Shown one piece after another: positions 22,649 to 35,598 of a stretch of DNA of 64,000 nucleotides (positions within the stretch are counted from its first letter, which is position 1; each line of letters begins with the position of its first letter). Below the pieces are notes generated by a model. It was not told the DNA's origin. It worked only from the letters and a program-made list of their open reading frames with translations, and searched no databases. The stretch covers positions 1,302,001 through 1,366,000 of the forward strand of contig JAGPNK010000004.1 in the NCBI GenBank assembly GCA_020746835.1, in the 5' to 3' direction. This stretch comes from Stachybotrys elegans. Its lineage: Eukaryota > Ascomycota > Sordariomycetes > Hypocreales > Stachybotryaceae. The position numbers were made by a program, and so were the translations under genes.

Positions 22649-23113
22649 TCCCGGCTGCTGAGCGCGCAATCGGCGTCACGTACCAATCGCTGATATTCGG
22701 ATTAATGGGGACCTCGTCCTGGCGGGATTGACGATGAGGCCGGAAAATCTACATGCACCCAAGTTAGTGAAGCTCGGGTACGTACCGGGACATCGAATGT
22801 GGGGCGAGAATCCATTAAACAAACGTGGGGCGGCAGGTGCGAGGGACGCGTTCACACGCGTTTAATCGCGTCTTGTCTAATGAATGATTCTGGCTCAAAT
22901 CCCTGAATAGTTCTGGTCCTGGCCTACAACTCATCACAACGTCCATACCACCAGAACAATTCTGCCCTTCCGAATTTTCCAACGTCCTTCGTTCCAAAAA
23001 TATCGCCAATCGACCACTGTTCTTCCCAGGCGCATATTCCATGGTGAACTCACAGCTCCGTCAACTCAGCGTCCCCCTTCGATAGCTTCCTGCCTGCGGG
23101 CAGCCCCGCCGCG
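22649..23113. promoter_or_regulatory. Divergent promoter COX20 / POL2
   Basis: This 465-bp interval holds two ACGCGT boxes (see the separate entry) and a CCAAT box at 23006-23010, about 105 bp before the POL2 start. No gene is present. Confidence 0.6.
22846..22861. promoter_or_regulatory. Paired ACGCGT (MCB-type) boxes upstream of POL2
   Basis: Two perfect ACGCGT hexamers lie at 22846-22851 and 22856-22861, 10 bp apart, with a TCGCGT-type variant just after at about 22866. This is the binding site of MBF/DSC1 (Mbp1/Res-type) factors, which switch on DNA-replication genes, including polymerase subunits, at G1/S. The position, about 250 bp before the POL2 start codon, fits that role. Confidence 0.7.
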
Positions 23114-26100
23114 ATGCCCAACACGAGTCTTCGACGCCCGCAGAAGGGCTTTCGACGAGGAGGCAAACTTGCCTACCATGGCCCCCGATCCACAAAGACC
23201 TTTGCTGCCTCGTCTCGAGCCGAGGGTACCTCTGCCGACGAGCGATGGGAACGTACACGCCTGGCCCACGGGATAGATGAAAAGATGGGTTTTGCTCGCT
23301 ATGAGAGCGGGAGGCGAAAGGAAGGCTGGCTCGTCAATGTCCAGCCCACATCCATTGAGGATGAAAGGATACCTGGCGGTCGAGCAGCTCTCGACTGCTA
23401 CTTTATTGAGGAGGATGGCTCGACTTTCAAAGCCACTGTGGAATACGAACCATACTTCATGATTGCCATCAAGAAAGGTCACGAGTCTGAAGTTGAGGAA
23501 TGGGTCAAGCGAGTTCCTGGAGGGGGCGTGTTAAAGACAGTGCGGAGGGTAGAGAGGACGGATCTCGACATGCCGAACCATCTCCTGGGCTATCGTCGCA
23601 CGTTCCTCGAGCTTCGATTCGCCAATGTCAACGATCTCATGGCAGCGAGAAAGGACATTATGCCCATTGCGGAGAAGAACAAGAAGAGCATGAACGCCAT
23701 GGAGACGTATGCCGAAGTCCAGGCGTAAGTACTCATCCCATTGTCTCATTCTAGCCTTGATCTCAGAAGCTGACCTGATCTAGCGCAACCGGCAACTTTG
23801 ATCTTTTTGATGATTTACGAGAGAATGACCGAGCCATGAATAATTCATTTGCCGATGCGAGCGACTTCATTGTCGATATACGAGAATACGATGTCCCTTA
23901 CCATGTTAGAGTAATGATTGATTGCGGTACGTTTGTCAGGGGTTGCTTAACGCGCGTTGCTGACCTGGACCAGATATACGAGTCGGCAAGTGGTACTTTG
24001 TCGAGGCAAAGCACGGAGTAACAAAGCTGCTTCCCAACGAAGACAGGTCTCTGCCTGCAGAACCCGTTGTGCTGGCCTTCGATATTGAGACCACTAAATT
24101 GCCCCTGAAGTTTCCTGATGCCTCGATCGACCAGATCATGATGATTTCATACATGATTGACGGCCAGGGTTTCCTCATCACCAACCGCGAGATCATTTCT
24201 GAGGACATTGGCGATTTCGATTATACCCCGAAGCCGGAGTACCCAGGACCCTTCATGATCTTCAACGAGCCTGACGAGAAGGCTGTGATTGAGAGATTCT
24301 TCCTACACATTAAGGAGGCACGACCAACCGTGATAGCGACTTACAACGGTGACTTTTTCGATTGGCCTTTTGTCGAAGCCCGAGCTAGCGTCAACGGCAT
24401 CGACATGTATCAGGAGATCGGGTGGAAGAAGGACAGCGAAGATCAATTCAAGTGCAACTACAGTGTTCATATGGACTGCTTTCACTGGGTCAACCGAGAC
24501 TCCTACCTTCCTCAGGGTTCAAGAGGTCTCAAGGCTGTCACTGTCGCCAAGCTCGGATACGACCCTGACGAACTCGATCCGGAGTTGATGACACCGTATG
24601 CCAGCGAGAGACCCCAAACACTGGCGGAGTACTCAGTTTCCGATGCCGTCGCGACTTACTACCTCTACATGAAGTACATTCACCCTTTCATTTTCTCGCT
24701 ATGTACCATTCTTCCTCTCGGAGGCGACGATGTACTTCGCAAGGGAACTGGTACGCTCTGCGAGATGTTGATTATGGTACAGGCGTACGTCAAAGGCATT
24801 GCCATTCCCAACAAGCACGTGGCGCCACGGGAAGCTTTCTGGGACGGTCATCTTCTTGACTCAGAGACGTATGTTGGAGGTCACGTCGAGAGTATCGAGG
24901 CAGGTGTCTTCCGAGCAGATATCCCCGTCGACTTCGCTATCGATCCAGGCGCTGTCGATGAGCTCCTGCGGGATCTCGATGCAGCACTGAAATTTGTCAT
25001 TACCGTCGAAGAGCAGAAGAAGTTTGAGGATGTCGAGAACTACGAGGAGGTCAAGGAGCAAATCGCGGCTAGGTTGATGAAGCTCAAGCAGACGCCGAAC
25101 CGTCACGAGAACCCCTTAATCTACCATTTGGATGTCGCCTCTATGTATCCAAATATTATGACGACCAACCGACTCCAGCCGGATTCTCTCATCAACGAGT
25201 CGGATTGTGCTTCTTGCGATTTCAACCGGCCAGGCAAAACGTGCGATCGACGCATGCCGTGGGCCTGGCGAGGAGAATATATCCCCGCCAAGCGTGACGA
25301 GTACAACATGATCAGACACGCGCTCGAGAACGAGAAATTTCCCGGGAAATACCCCAATTCCCCTCCTCGGACATTCCAAGACCTCAGCTTGGATGAACAG
25401 GCCGCCTTGACACGCAAGCGTCTGCAGCTATATTCGCAAAAGGTGTATCACAAGATCCACGACTCGACTACCATTGTTCGGGAGGCCATCATCTGTCAAC
25501 GCGAAAATCCCTTCTATATCGACACCGTCAGAGATTTCCGTGATCGTCGATACGATTACAAGGGAAAGGCCAAGGTGTGGAAGGGAAAGACGGAGTCTCT
25601 CAAGTCTTCTGGTGCTCCAGCAAGCGACGTTGATGCTGCCAAGAAGATGATTGTTCTCTACGATTCGCTCCAGCTTGCTCACAAAGTCATTCTGAATTCC
25701 TTCTACGGTTATGTCATGCGAAAAGGTTCGCGATGGTATTCCATGGAAATGGCAGGTGTTACTTGCTTGACGGGTGCAACAATTATTCAACTTGCTAGAT
25801 CACTTGTGGAGCGTCTGGGCCGTCCCCTCGAGCTGGACACTGACGGTATCTGGTGTATGCTTCCCGCAACATTCCCGGAGAATTTTTCATTCAAGATGAA
25901 AGGTGGAAAGAAGCTAAACATTTCGTATCCTTGCGTCATGTTGAACCACCTCGTTCACGACAAGTTCACCAACCATCAATATCAGACTCTGGTGGATCCC
26001 AAGACGTTCAAGTACGAGACTCATAGCGACAACTCCATCTTCTTTGAGGTCGACGGTCCTTACAAGGCCATGATTCTCCCCACATCAAAGGAGGAGGATA

Positions 26101-29100
26101 AAAACTTGAAGAAACGATACGCCGTGTTCAACGATGATGGCAGTCTTGCGGAACTGAAGGGCTTCGAGGTCAAGCGTCGTGGTGAGCTGAAGCTCATCAA
26201 GATCTTCCAGCAGCAAATCTTCAAGTTCTTCCTGGAAGGAGAGGACCTGGCCCAGTGCTACGGCGCTGTGGCTAAGGTCGCCAACCGATGGCTGGATGTG
26301 TTGCACAGCAAAGGCTCTACTCTTGCTGATGAGGAGCTGATGGAGCTCATTTCTGAAAACCGTAGCATGAGCAAGACGTTGGAGGAGTACGGTTCTCAGA
26401 AGTCAACAAGTATCACCACGGCAAGGCGTTTGGCGGACTTCCTGGGCGAGCAGATGGTGAAGGACAAAGGCTTGAACTGCAAGTTCATCATCTGTGCAAG
26501 GCCGAAGAATGCTCCCGTCACTGAGCGTGCAGTCCCGGTTGCTATCTTTTCGGCCGAGGAGACGGTCAAGAGGGCGTTCCTCAAGAAGTGGCTCAAGGAG
26601 GAGCCTGCGGACACGGATCCCCGCGCCTTGCTCGACTGGGACTATTACCTGGAGCGACTTGGATCCGTCATTCAAAAGCTCATCACGATTCCTGCGGCGC
26701 TCCAGAAGGTCCGGAACCCCGTGCCCAGAGTGCCACATCCAGACTGGCTACAGAGGAGAATCAACATCAAGGATGACAAGATGAAGCAGAAGAAGCTCAC
26801 CGATTTCCTCAGCTCGAAGGGTCCTCTCGAGGACATCACTAACATCAACGGCCCTCGAACGGACGACATGGAAGATTTCGGGACCAAACTGCTTAAACCC
26901 AAGACTGTCGCCAATGCCATTGCATCCTCCCAAGCTCCTCCTGTGTCACAGAAGCGTAAATCACCGGAGCCGGCGGAGAATCAGGATCCGATGGCAGCTC
27001 TTCCGAAGGTGATGCCAAGCCCATCTAAAGATTACCCAGCCTTCCTCAAGTACCAGAAGCAGAAGTGGAAGATCCAGAAGCTGGCTCGTGAACGACGAAG
27101 ACAACTTTTTGGTGACAGAAGAGGCATGGCTGGCAACAACATCCACCAAAGCTTGCTGCAACAGGCACACATGACTTACATGAACACATGGCAGCTACTT
27201 CAACTCAGGGCAACAGAGACCCCTGGCATCGTGATGGCCTTTGTTTTGATTGATGCCAAGATTCACACGCTCAAGATCAAGGTGCCTCGTCAAGTTATGT
27301 TGAACCTCAAGAGCAAGGATCTCCCGGATGTTGAGATTGAGGGCTGCGAGGTTGAGCAGGTCAGCTACACTCTGCCCAACGGTCACCCATCCAGCCATCT
27401 GTTCAAGCTCAGCGTACCCGAGGATATCTACTTCAACGAATCGGAGAAGTTTTCGCTGCTGTTCAACCACCCAAGTGTGGAGGGCGTCTACGAAAAACAG
27501 ATTCCTCTCAATATTCGGGCTGTTCTTCGCCTAGGTAATCTCTGTGCCATCGACGAGCTGCAGCATGCCGTCCTGGGCAATGGCCTGGACCAAGGCTTTG
27601 ATCTCAGTGGACTCAAGCGATCTGTCAAGGGCCGCACCTATCTGGAATCGGCGCCCCTCGCCTATATCTACATTTCTCATATCACAGCTGGCGAGAGACA
27701 AATTTTTGGTATCTTCTCCACTACGAGCGAGCAAGCACATGTGGTTATCTTGCAGAAGAACCGCGACTCGGGCCAGGATCTTCCTAATGTCACAAAGGTC
27801 TACTCGGAAATGCTGGCCAAACGAACCTCTGAGGCGGCGGGAACGAACTGGCAAGACTGCTTCCGGTACAAGGAAAAGGTCAACTTCAAGGTTACCCAGG
27901 TTACCACGAGACGCAAGGCGCACCTCGAAATCGGCGACATTGTCAAGAAGATGCGCAAGGACGAAGCTCGCCCTCAGATCATGGTCATCCAGTCATCGCA
28001 ACGTAACTTGCTGATGCACGACGTGCCTATTCTGGGCGAGTTCCCTGTGCTGCCACTAAAATACGACGCTGCGGACAGCTCATTGCCTCCGCTGGGTTGG
28101 CAGTCTGTAGTGTCTCGCCGTCTTGTCGGCCATTACCTCGGTCTCGGCTCGTGGATCCTCCATTTGACTGCTTTGGCGCGGTACGGCGATATCCCGCTCT
28201 GCAATCTTGAGCGCGAGGATCCGCGCTTCTTGATCGACATTGCCTATGCACGTCGCCTACAGGCCAACGGCGTCGTCTTGTGGTGGTCCCCAGGCGCACG
28301 ACCCGACCACGCTGGCTACGAACGAGATGATCTTCTTGGCCCGCTTGATATTGTCAAGATGCCCAACGTCAACAATCCGGGCACATTCGCCTCGGTGTGT
28401 ATCGACCTCGATGTTCGGAATCTGGCCATTAACACAATCCTGACATCGTCTCTCATCAACGAGCTGGAAGGTGCAGACTCTGTCTCGTTCAACCCGGCGG
28501 CGGATGGTGCAGACTCGTTGGCATCGGAGAATGCCTTTGCCAACGCCGGTGTCCTGGTGCTTCGGGAAATGGTCAAGGCCTGGTGGGCTGAGGCCTGTCG
28601 TGGAAACACCATGGCTGATGTCATGGTCCAGCATCTTGTCCGCTGGGTGGAAAACCCAGATTCCTTCATGTACGACCGCGCCCTGCACTATTACGTGCAG
28701 ATGATGTCTCGCAAGGCATTCCAACAACTCATGGGTGACTTCCGCCGTGTCGGCTCCCAGGTCATTTTCGCCAACGCAAACCGTTTGATTCTACAGACCA
28801 CGAAGACGGAAGTTGGCAACGCGTTTGCGTACAGCCAGTACATTATCAAGTCGATCAAGACCAAGCCACTCTTCCACTTTATCGACCTCGAGATCAAGGA
28901 GTACTGGGACTATCTGGTCTGGTATGATGAGTTCAATTACGGTGGCAAGGCGTGCGAGGAGGTAATCGAGGCGGAGGAGCAGAACCTCAAGACCATCATG
29001 CACTGGCAAATGGCTACATTCCTTCCAGTTCGGCTGCAGTCGACATTCCAGGACTGGGTTATTGAGTTTATCCAGCTCATGCACAATCTCAAGAATCCGC

Positions 29101-29861
29101 AAAACAATGACCCGAATTCTACGCCTCGCCTGACACAGCTGCCGAATCGCATCACTGAGGATGAAGACAGCCAGATCATCCTAGGCAAGGCCTTTGAGAA
29201 GCCGCTCAAGAAGGCAATCGTTGGCCTCATCAACCAACAGAAGCGAGAGCTCCTCCATCCCGAGCTGGCAGGAGACTATTCGTTCCCCAACCTTCCCGGA
29301 TCCCATCTGCGTCCTCAAAACCCTGTCCTCGAGCTCGTCAAGTCTCTCATGCAGGTCTTATCCCTGGACAAGAACATCACTCTCGAGGCACGACTGGTGC
29401 GCAAAGAACTGCTTGCGCTGTTCGATGTTCGCGAGTTCTCCAAGGACGGCACCTTTACCAACCCGTCTGAGAGCATGAAGCTCACGCAAGTCTCGTGTGA
29501 CAGTTGCACCATGACGCGGGATCTGGACTTTTGCAGAGACGAGGACCTGTTTGGCGAGGAACAAAACTGGCAGTGCAGTTTCTGCGGCAGTGACTTTGAC
29601 AGGGTGACGATTGAGGAGCGTTTGCTCTCCATGGTGGAAGGATGGACGATAGAATGGACGACACAGGATCTCAAGTGTGAGCGATGTGGTGCTCTGCGCC
29701 TAAACGACTTCATGGAGCACTGTACGTGCAGTGGACAATGGAAAGAGGTGGTGTCACGGCAGGACATTAGTAAGAAGCTGGCAGTGATGAAGCGCATAGC
29801 CAAATACTATGGGCTTAGGATGCTGGGTGATGTGGTGGAAGGGCTGTACGAAAGCTTGTGA
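23114..29861 (+). CDS. POL2: DNA polymerase epsilon catalytic subunit A
   Basis: Exons are 23114-23724, 23784-23926 and 23974-29861 (introns 59 and 47 nt), giving 2213 residues, the full family length. The 3'-5' exonuclease site FDIETTKLP has Asp288 and Glu290. The polymerase site shows motif A DVASMYPNIMTTNRLQP (Asp638), the CysX iron-sulfur motif CASCDFNRPGKTC (Cys663, 666, 675), motif B around HKVILNSFYGYVMRKGS and motif C LELDTDGIWC (Asp873, Asp875). The C-terminal half holds an inactive exo-pol module, ending with zinc or iron-sulfur modules CysA (from Cys2093) and CysB (from Cys2153; CERCGALRLNDFMEHCTC). It is the leading-strand replicase in the nucleus, acting with Dpb2 and CMG. All catalytic residues are intact, so proofreading should be active. 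The start at 23114 fits the family N-terminus. Confidence 0.98.
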
Positions 29862-30427
29862 TGCATTTCATACGGCGTTGTGGTGGTTGGGTTGGTTCGA
29901 CATGGCGTTAGTTGGTATATCTAGGTAGATGAGGACGAAGTCATAGACTCGCCCAGCGTACATTTTAATGAACAAATACGATTTATGCATACCTCTCCGA
30001 ACAGGCCCGTCATCAGAACCCCTTTGCAGTAGGACTTATGTGCGCGATGACAGCTGGAGAGGGATGGGCAGCGTGGGGTCGGCTGGCTGACAGACAGAAC
30101 AGACAAGGATCTGGTGAGGAGGCCGTGGTTCGCAAATCGGCGGAACCTGCATCGGCATGCACAGCCCCCCTTGCAAGAACGCCTTGTGCTGCCTAAAAAG
30201 TGCGGGTAAGGCTCCCCTCTCTTGCATCTGGGGGCCGAAAGGAGCCTCCTCCTTCGCGTGTCGTCCGCCTGCTCCCCCCAAAGCGTGGTTTCCTCTTATC
30301 TCTTGAACACTTCCCCGCTGTGTCTAGGCGCAGGTTCGCTTTTCACACATTTGCGCGCGAAGTATTCATACTTTTCTTCGACCCAAGCAGAGAGAAGGAC
30401 AGAGAGAGAGAGAGAGAGAGATTGGAC
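29862..30427. promoter_or_regulatory. Upstream region of the zinc-finger/trypsin-like gene
   Basis: This 566-bp interval holds the POL2 3' flank and the leader of the next gene. An AG dinucleotide run lies at 30400-30420, ending 7 bp before the start codon; such purine-rich leaders are frequent in ascomycetes. No gene is seen. Confidence 0.45.
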
Positions 30428-33227
30428 ATGGGCATGCCCCGGTCTTCACGGCCGATGCCCGGCCCCACTCCGCTCCCGTCTACTAAGCGCCGTCGCCTTC
30501 CTCCTCCTCCTCCTCCTCCGCAACCTCTTGTTTCCCAACTGCCCCAACTGCCCCAGCAGCAGCAGCCGTCAGCATGGCCTGGGCACGGTACCGTTCCCGA
30601 GGATTGCCTTTTCACGGTTGCGACCGGCACGACCTGGAAGCCTCATATTGATCCTCCTTGGCAGTATCTAGCTAAGCAGGCACCCGTCCCCGGCAGCCTC
30701 CTCCAGCAACAGCCTCCCGGCGACTATGAGTACCTTTCTCAAGAGCCGCAGAAAGGTGCTGCTGATGTCGCCCCGCCTAGGGCGCTGAGCTATGATAGCT
30801 TCGCGTCGGAGTCGTCGCCTACGGGGTCGCTCATGTCGACGGTGCAGACTGACCTCAGTGACACCATGACAGCCATCCCTCCAGTTGGCTCTCGCGGCCC
30901 TACACCCCTGTGCTGCCCGGGTTGCAAGAGCGGTGATGAGGCAGCTTCTTGTTCCTCGTCGTCCAACTTGCCCACGAGGCTCATGTGCTTGGGCCCGCAG
31001 TGCAATGAGTTGTTCCAGTCGGAGAAGGAGCTCAACGCCCACGTCCAGGCCGTCCACAAGCACTCGTGTAGCTGGACTGGCTGCGAGGAGTCCAGCTTCT
31101 CCTCACGCGAAGGTCTTGTCTGGCACGTCAAACTGGAGCACCTCCTCGTCTGCCCCGTACAGACCTGCGGTGATTCATCCTGCTCCAATGTCCGTATTCT
31201 TCGCTCGCACATTGCTGTTGCCCATCCCGAGGTGGGAGCAGCAGATATCAAGGAGTGGGTGTTACCCTCACCGCCTCCACCACCACCTGGGAGCGCAGAG
31301 AGGGACGACGGTCCACGGCAGCACCAGCAACAGCAACTCAACACACGAAGTGCAATGCCTCCACCGAAGAGCGCTGGCAAGAGGAAAGCACCTAGCGACG
31401 TTCACCAAGGCCCCCAGTTTAACGACAAGGTCCTCAGCACCAAGAGGAAGTGCCTGGAACAGCTCAGGAGCGTCATTGAGAGGAAAGCCAAAAAGACAGC
31501 TGGTAAGAGACATGAGCCCAGTCATCCGCAGCAGCAGCAAACCATACTGACCCTATCTACGTCAAGGCACCCCTCGCGCCGCCGACAGCCCCACGGATAT
31601 CGTTCGGAACCGATTCAGCAAGCTCGTCGAGACGGCCAGCTTCCCCATCGTATTCGAGCACGCCGTGCTCCCCTTTCTGGCCGAGCTGATGCCTCGGTGG
31701 TCGGGGCCGGGCCACGCAATCACCGTGACGCGGGGGCGCACCGCCCAGATGCGCCGCATCTGCATCATGACGAGACATGACATCTCCCGCGTCCGCAAGA
31801 TCACCATCGCCGGCCACACCCGCGACTTACTGCCCGAGAACTTCCGTCACACCGTGTCGTTCGTCTTCTCTACGGGCCGCGTCGAGCGCATGGTATGGGC
31901 CCGTGGCCTGGGCGAAAGCATGCCCGACGACGTCTGTGCCGCCAGGAACCCCTATCTCTTCTCCCTTCCGTGCATGGGCGACAGCGTCGGCATCCCCACC
32001 AGGGGCAACTGCCGGGAGAGCACTGCTACGTTGGGCCCCTGCTTGATTGTCGGAGGCGCGAGCTACTGGCTGAGCAACTTCCACCCTTTCGTCGAGGCCT
32101 ACCAGAGCTTCGGCGCCGTCAACCTCGAGCACCCCTCGCCGGAAGACCGCCTCCGCTGTATGGAGGAGGCCCACGACGCCCTCGACTCACAGGAGAGCTT
32201 CCGCATCGGGGACCTGCAGGTCACGTCCGGTCTAAATCTCAAAACGACGCGCATATCGCACGACTCGTACTGGGAAGACTGCTGCAAGGACCCGCCGCTC
32301 GTCGTCATGGACTGGGCGCTCACGTCGGCGCAGGGTCCGCGCGCCAACATGCTCCGTCGCTTCCCCTCGGAGACGCAGCCGGTCGTCAAGGAGCCCCTCG
32401 TTAGGTCCGTGGTGGGCGTCTCGCCCGGCGCCAGCGTGCTCTCGAGCGGCCGCACATCCGGCTACCAGCGAGGCCAGGTCTGCGAGATCCCTGCCTACGT
32501 CAGCGGCGACGAGAACGGTACTGAGAAGGCGACGCGGGAGTGGTTCGTCGAGGAGCCGGAGCCGTTTGACAGCGAGGATGCCTGGATCAGTGGCGGCATC
32601 GGCGTTCCGGGCGACAGCGGCGCGGCCATTGTCGATGCCGAGTCCAATTCTCTCGTCGGGCAGCTCTGGGGTCGCAACGCATACTGGGGACCTGGGCCGA
32701 GAATCACCTACTTCACGCCCATCTCCGACATCTTTGACGACATACAGGAGAAGTGCGGGCAGCAGGAGAGGCCTCAGCTGCCGCAGTACCGCGACGACTC
32801 GGAGAGGTACGCAGCCTATCCATCGTGCCGGCAGTGCTACGACCTGCGCCTGTACCTAGACAGCCGCCGCAGCTCGCGCCTCTCGCTGCAGAGCATGGTC
32901 ATAGGGCCGGGCGACGCGGGCGAGCAGGACCTGACGTCCGTCGAGGCCATCTCGGAGCTCGCGACGCCGCGCGACATGTCCATGGCCTCCTTCAACATGA
33001 ACCCGGACCTGCTGCACATCGCGGCGCACAGCCCCGGCACGCCCATGGCGTCGGATATGAGAAGCCCGTACGCCACCACCTTGGATGTAGAGGATTTGCA
33101 GGAGCCACCCGAGTCGCCGGCTCAGGCGCGCGGGAGGAAGAGGTCCATGCCGTTCCCCATGGAAAACATGTTCGCGTTTGGCCCGGTAGCCAAGCGGTCT
33201 GGTAACATGAGAAGAGGAGGCATGTAG
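30428..33227 (+). CDS. C2H2 zinc-finger protein fused to a trypsin-like domain
   Basis: Exons are 30428-31502 and 31567-33227 (64-nt intron, donor GTAAGA, branch CTGAC), giving 911 residues. The N-terminus is Pro- and Gln-rich, with a KRRR signal near 20. Three adjacent C2H2 fingers span about 187-266: CLGPQC..HVQAVH, CSWTGC..HVKLEH and CPVQTC..HIAVAH, each C-X4-C-X12/13-H-X4-H. A Lys-rich linker precedes the intron. Residues 365-770 contain a chymotrypsin-like order of motifs: SNFHPF (His531), VVMDWAL (Asp607) and VPGDSGAAIVD (Ser709), then GQLWGRNAYWG and ITYFTPISDIFDDI. The C-terminus is low complexity. The triad suggests an active serine-protease fold, but proteolysis is not shown. A related motif set occurs in the protein at 50918-52894. 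No named family is recognised. Confidence 0.85.
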
Positions 33228-33572
33228 CGGCAATGGTTCTGGTTTGGGAAACATTTTGGCGTTCTTTGGATAATGGGACTCTGTTCCAGGCGGTTGTTTC
33301 TTTTCTTCTTTTCCTCACAATCGTCACATACCCTAGCACGTATATACCTGAGGGTTCATGGTGATTGATGCACTTCGTATTTATCTGTTATGAAACGTGA
33401 AAGCCACCTATGTCACACGTGTTAGTCTCAACACGGTCTTCACATGACTTACACGAACTGTTATCACTATGACCCGGCAGACATGGGAGAACACGGCCAG
33501 CAATGCCCGAGGCTTGTATAGTCTACAGACAGGTAGGTGGATAGCTAACATCGCAGGAAACCTCTAGGCCCT
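33228..33572. other. Convergent 3' flank, no gene seen
   Basis: This 345-bp interval lies between convergent stops. It contains a CAGGTAGGTGG motif near 33530 and is otherwise ordinary 3' untranslated sequence. Confidence 0.45.
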
Positions 33573-35598
33573 TCAGGGAGCGAAGCCTCCGCGAGCCATC
33601 TTCCTGGTATGCGCATCCCGCCTGTTGTGGTTTGCCCGCGACCCCTTATTCGCCTCTTTTCGTCTCCGGGCTGCTTCTGTATCCTTGTCACCCGTCGGGC
33701 CTGCGACGTTGCCCCGGCCACGCCCTCTTCCCCGACCGCGTCCCCCACGACCACCGCGGCCGCCTCTGCCGGAACCGCCGCCATCGGTATCCTCTCCTTC
33801 TGCGCCAGACCCGCCCGGGCTCGCCCTCCATGCGGTCCTTTCGATGCGCTGCTGCTCTCCGGCAAAGGCATACTTGGCCTCGAGCCGTCTGTGCTGCTGC
33901 GGGTTCCTGGATAGCATGACGGCCCATCCCTCAATGGCCTCGTCTGTCATGCCCGTCTCGGTCCGCAGGTCGCTCCTGGGCTTGCCTCGTCTCGTGTCGG
34001 CGTCTCGGTCAAACGTCTTGGCGTTAAGCTGGTACGCCCTGAACAGCGTCTCCTCGATACCCTCGCTGACTCCATCCGCTTCTTGGTTGGTCGAGTCCAC
34101 GGTACCGCCCACGTCTGCGGCGTCGTATGTGTCGTCACGCTCATCATCGTCAGAGTCAAATGCTGCCAAAGCCGAGAGGATGGCAGCTTTTTGGGGCGCA
34201 GTCGACTTGTCTCTTAGAATATCATCTGCCGTTCGGTCTGGTTGTTTTCCAAATGAGATCTTGGACGTATCCATGGCTAGGCGGTCGAGTTCGTCGTCAT
34301 CATAAATGTTGCGCCTGGCAGGCAGGTCGGGTGTTGACCTCGGAGCCAGGTCTGAATGGCTGGGCATAGCCTCCTGTGTAGACCTACGGCAGGGTTAGCA
34401 TCGCTGTAGCCATAAACCAGACAAAGCACGAGGTTACATACAGAGGCTCAGATCGGTCAGCTACCGCCAGGTGCTCTGGCAATGACTCGCCCAAGAGATT
34501 GGCCACCACAACCTCAACGTTGTCGTCGTACTCGTCCAAGCATCTCGAGATGAAGCCAGCTCCAAGATCAGGAAATAGATCCTGTATCTGTGTGATTTGG
34601 CTCATTCGGTGTATATGAATCTCTGTCTGTGCCTGCTCATGCGTCTCTCTTCCCTTTCCCTTGTCCACTTTCCTCCTTGTTAATCGTTTGGGCCGTACCA
34701 TCGGCCCCTTCTTGAAGCCCTCTAGCGCCGTAATGCGCTTCTTGAAGTTATCATTCGCCGCTCCAGAAGCCTCTGCCCTCCGCAGCAGAAGCCTGAGGAT
34801 GGGAGTCGACGTGACCAGCTCAGGAACCAAGGAGTCGTTCTCGTTTAGGGGGCCCTTCTTGTGAGAATCCGCAGCCGCTCTGAGCGAGTATAGCTGATCG
34901 CTGAGCATGGCCCATTTGGGAGGCTGGGCCTCGGTCAGCCCGACCAAACAGAGGTACACGGTTGTGATGATTATCTTGCGGAGCGGGGGGTTCATGACAC
35001 GGAAGCACGTAATCAGGCCGTCAAAGAAGTCGGATCCGGCCAGGAAGAGGGTGCATGCTTGGGGGGAGGCGTTGAGGAGGTGGTTTAGGCGGAACAGCCG
35101 CTGTTCAACGAGCTTCAGATCGCCCTTGATCCCGGAGTCGAGATGCGGGATGAGGAGTTTCTTTAGAGACGAGAGAGAGGCTTCCGCGACGGGGGCATTG
35201 ACGTTGAAGAGGGTGTGCAGAGCTGGCGCTGCATGCTTCTTGGGGTAAACCCTGCAGAAGTTTGTGAGAAAGTCGAAGCCGAGCAACGGCGCCGGTGGCG
35301 GCGTGGACGTAGAGAACAGACGCCTCGTAACCTCGTGTACCGCCTTCAACAGCACCGCCGAGTGAGATGCCAGGACGCCGGCTCCAGACTCGGACACCTC
35401 CTCCAAGAAAGACGTCAGAAAGCCGGGCAGGGATTCATCCGCCGCCGCCGCCCTCTTCTTGAAATCACCCTCCGGCAGAGCCACCCATGCCTGCAACAGC
35501 GCAGCCCAAGCATCCAGTAAGGCGTTCCACTCGGCAGGCGTGAGATGCTGTCTCCAAGACGTCCTGGGAAAAGGCGCAAGAGGCGGAAAGGCAGCCAT
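33573..35598 (-). CDS. CUE3: CUE-domain protein, Cue3/ASCC2 homologue
   Basis: Exons are 34442-35598 and 33573-34383 (58-nt intron), giving 655 residues. The N-terminal 300 residues are helical (PFPRTSWRQHLTPAEWNALL, GFDFLTNFCRVYPKKHA, ACTLFLAGSDFFDGLITCF), as in the ASCC2 N-terminal domain. A CUE domain lies near 335-380 (QITQIQDLFPDLGAGFISRC, NVEVVVANLLGESLPEHL); it binds ubiquitin. The tail carries NIYDDDELDRLAMDTSKISF, typical of Cue3, and ends in an RGG-rich segment. In yeast Cue3/Rqt3 is part of the RQC-trigger complex with Slh1 and Rqt4, which splits collided, ubiquitinated ribosomes in the cytosol. The start at 35598 is the first ATG of the frame. It is divergent from RPS20. Confidence 0.88.
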
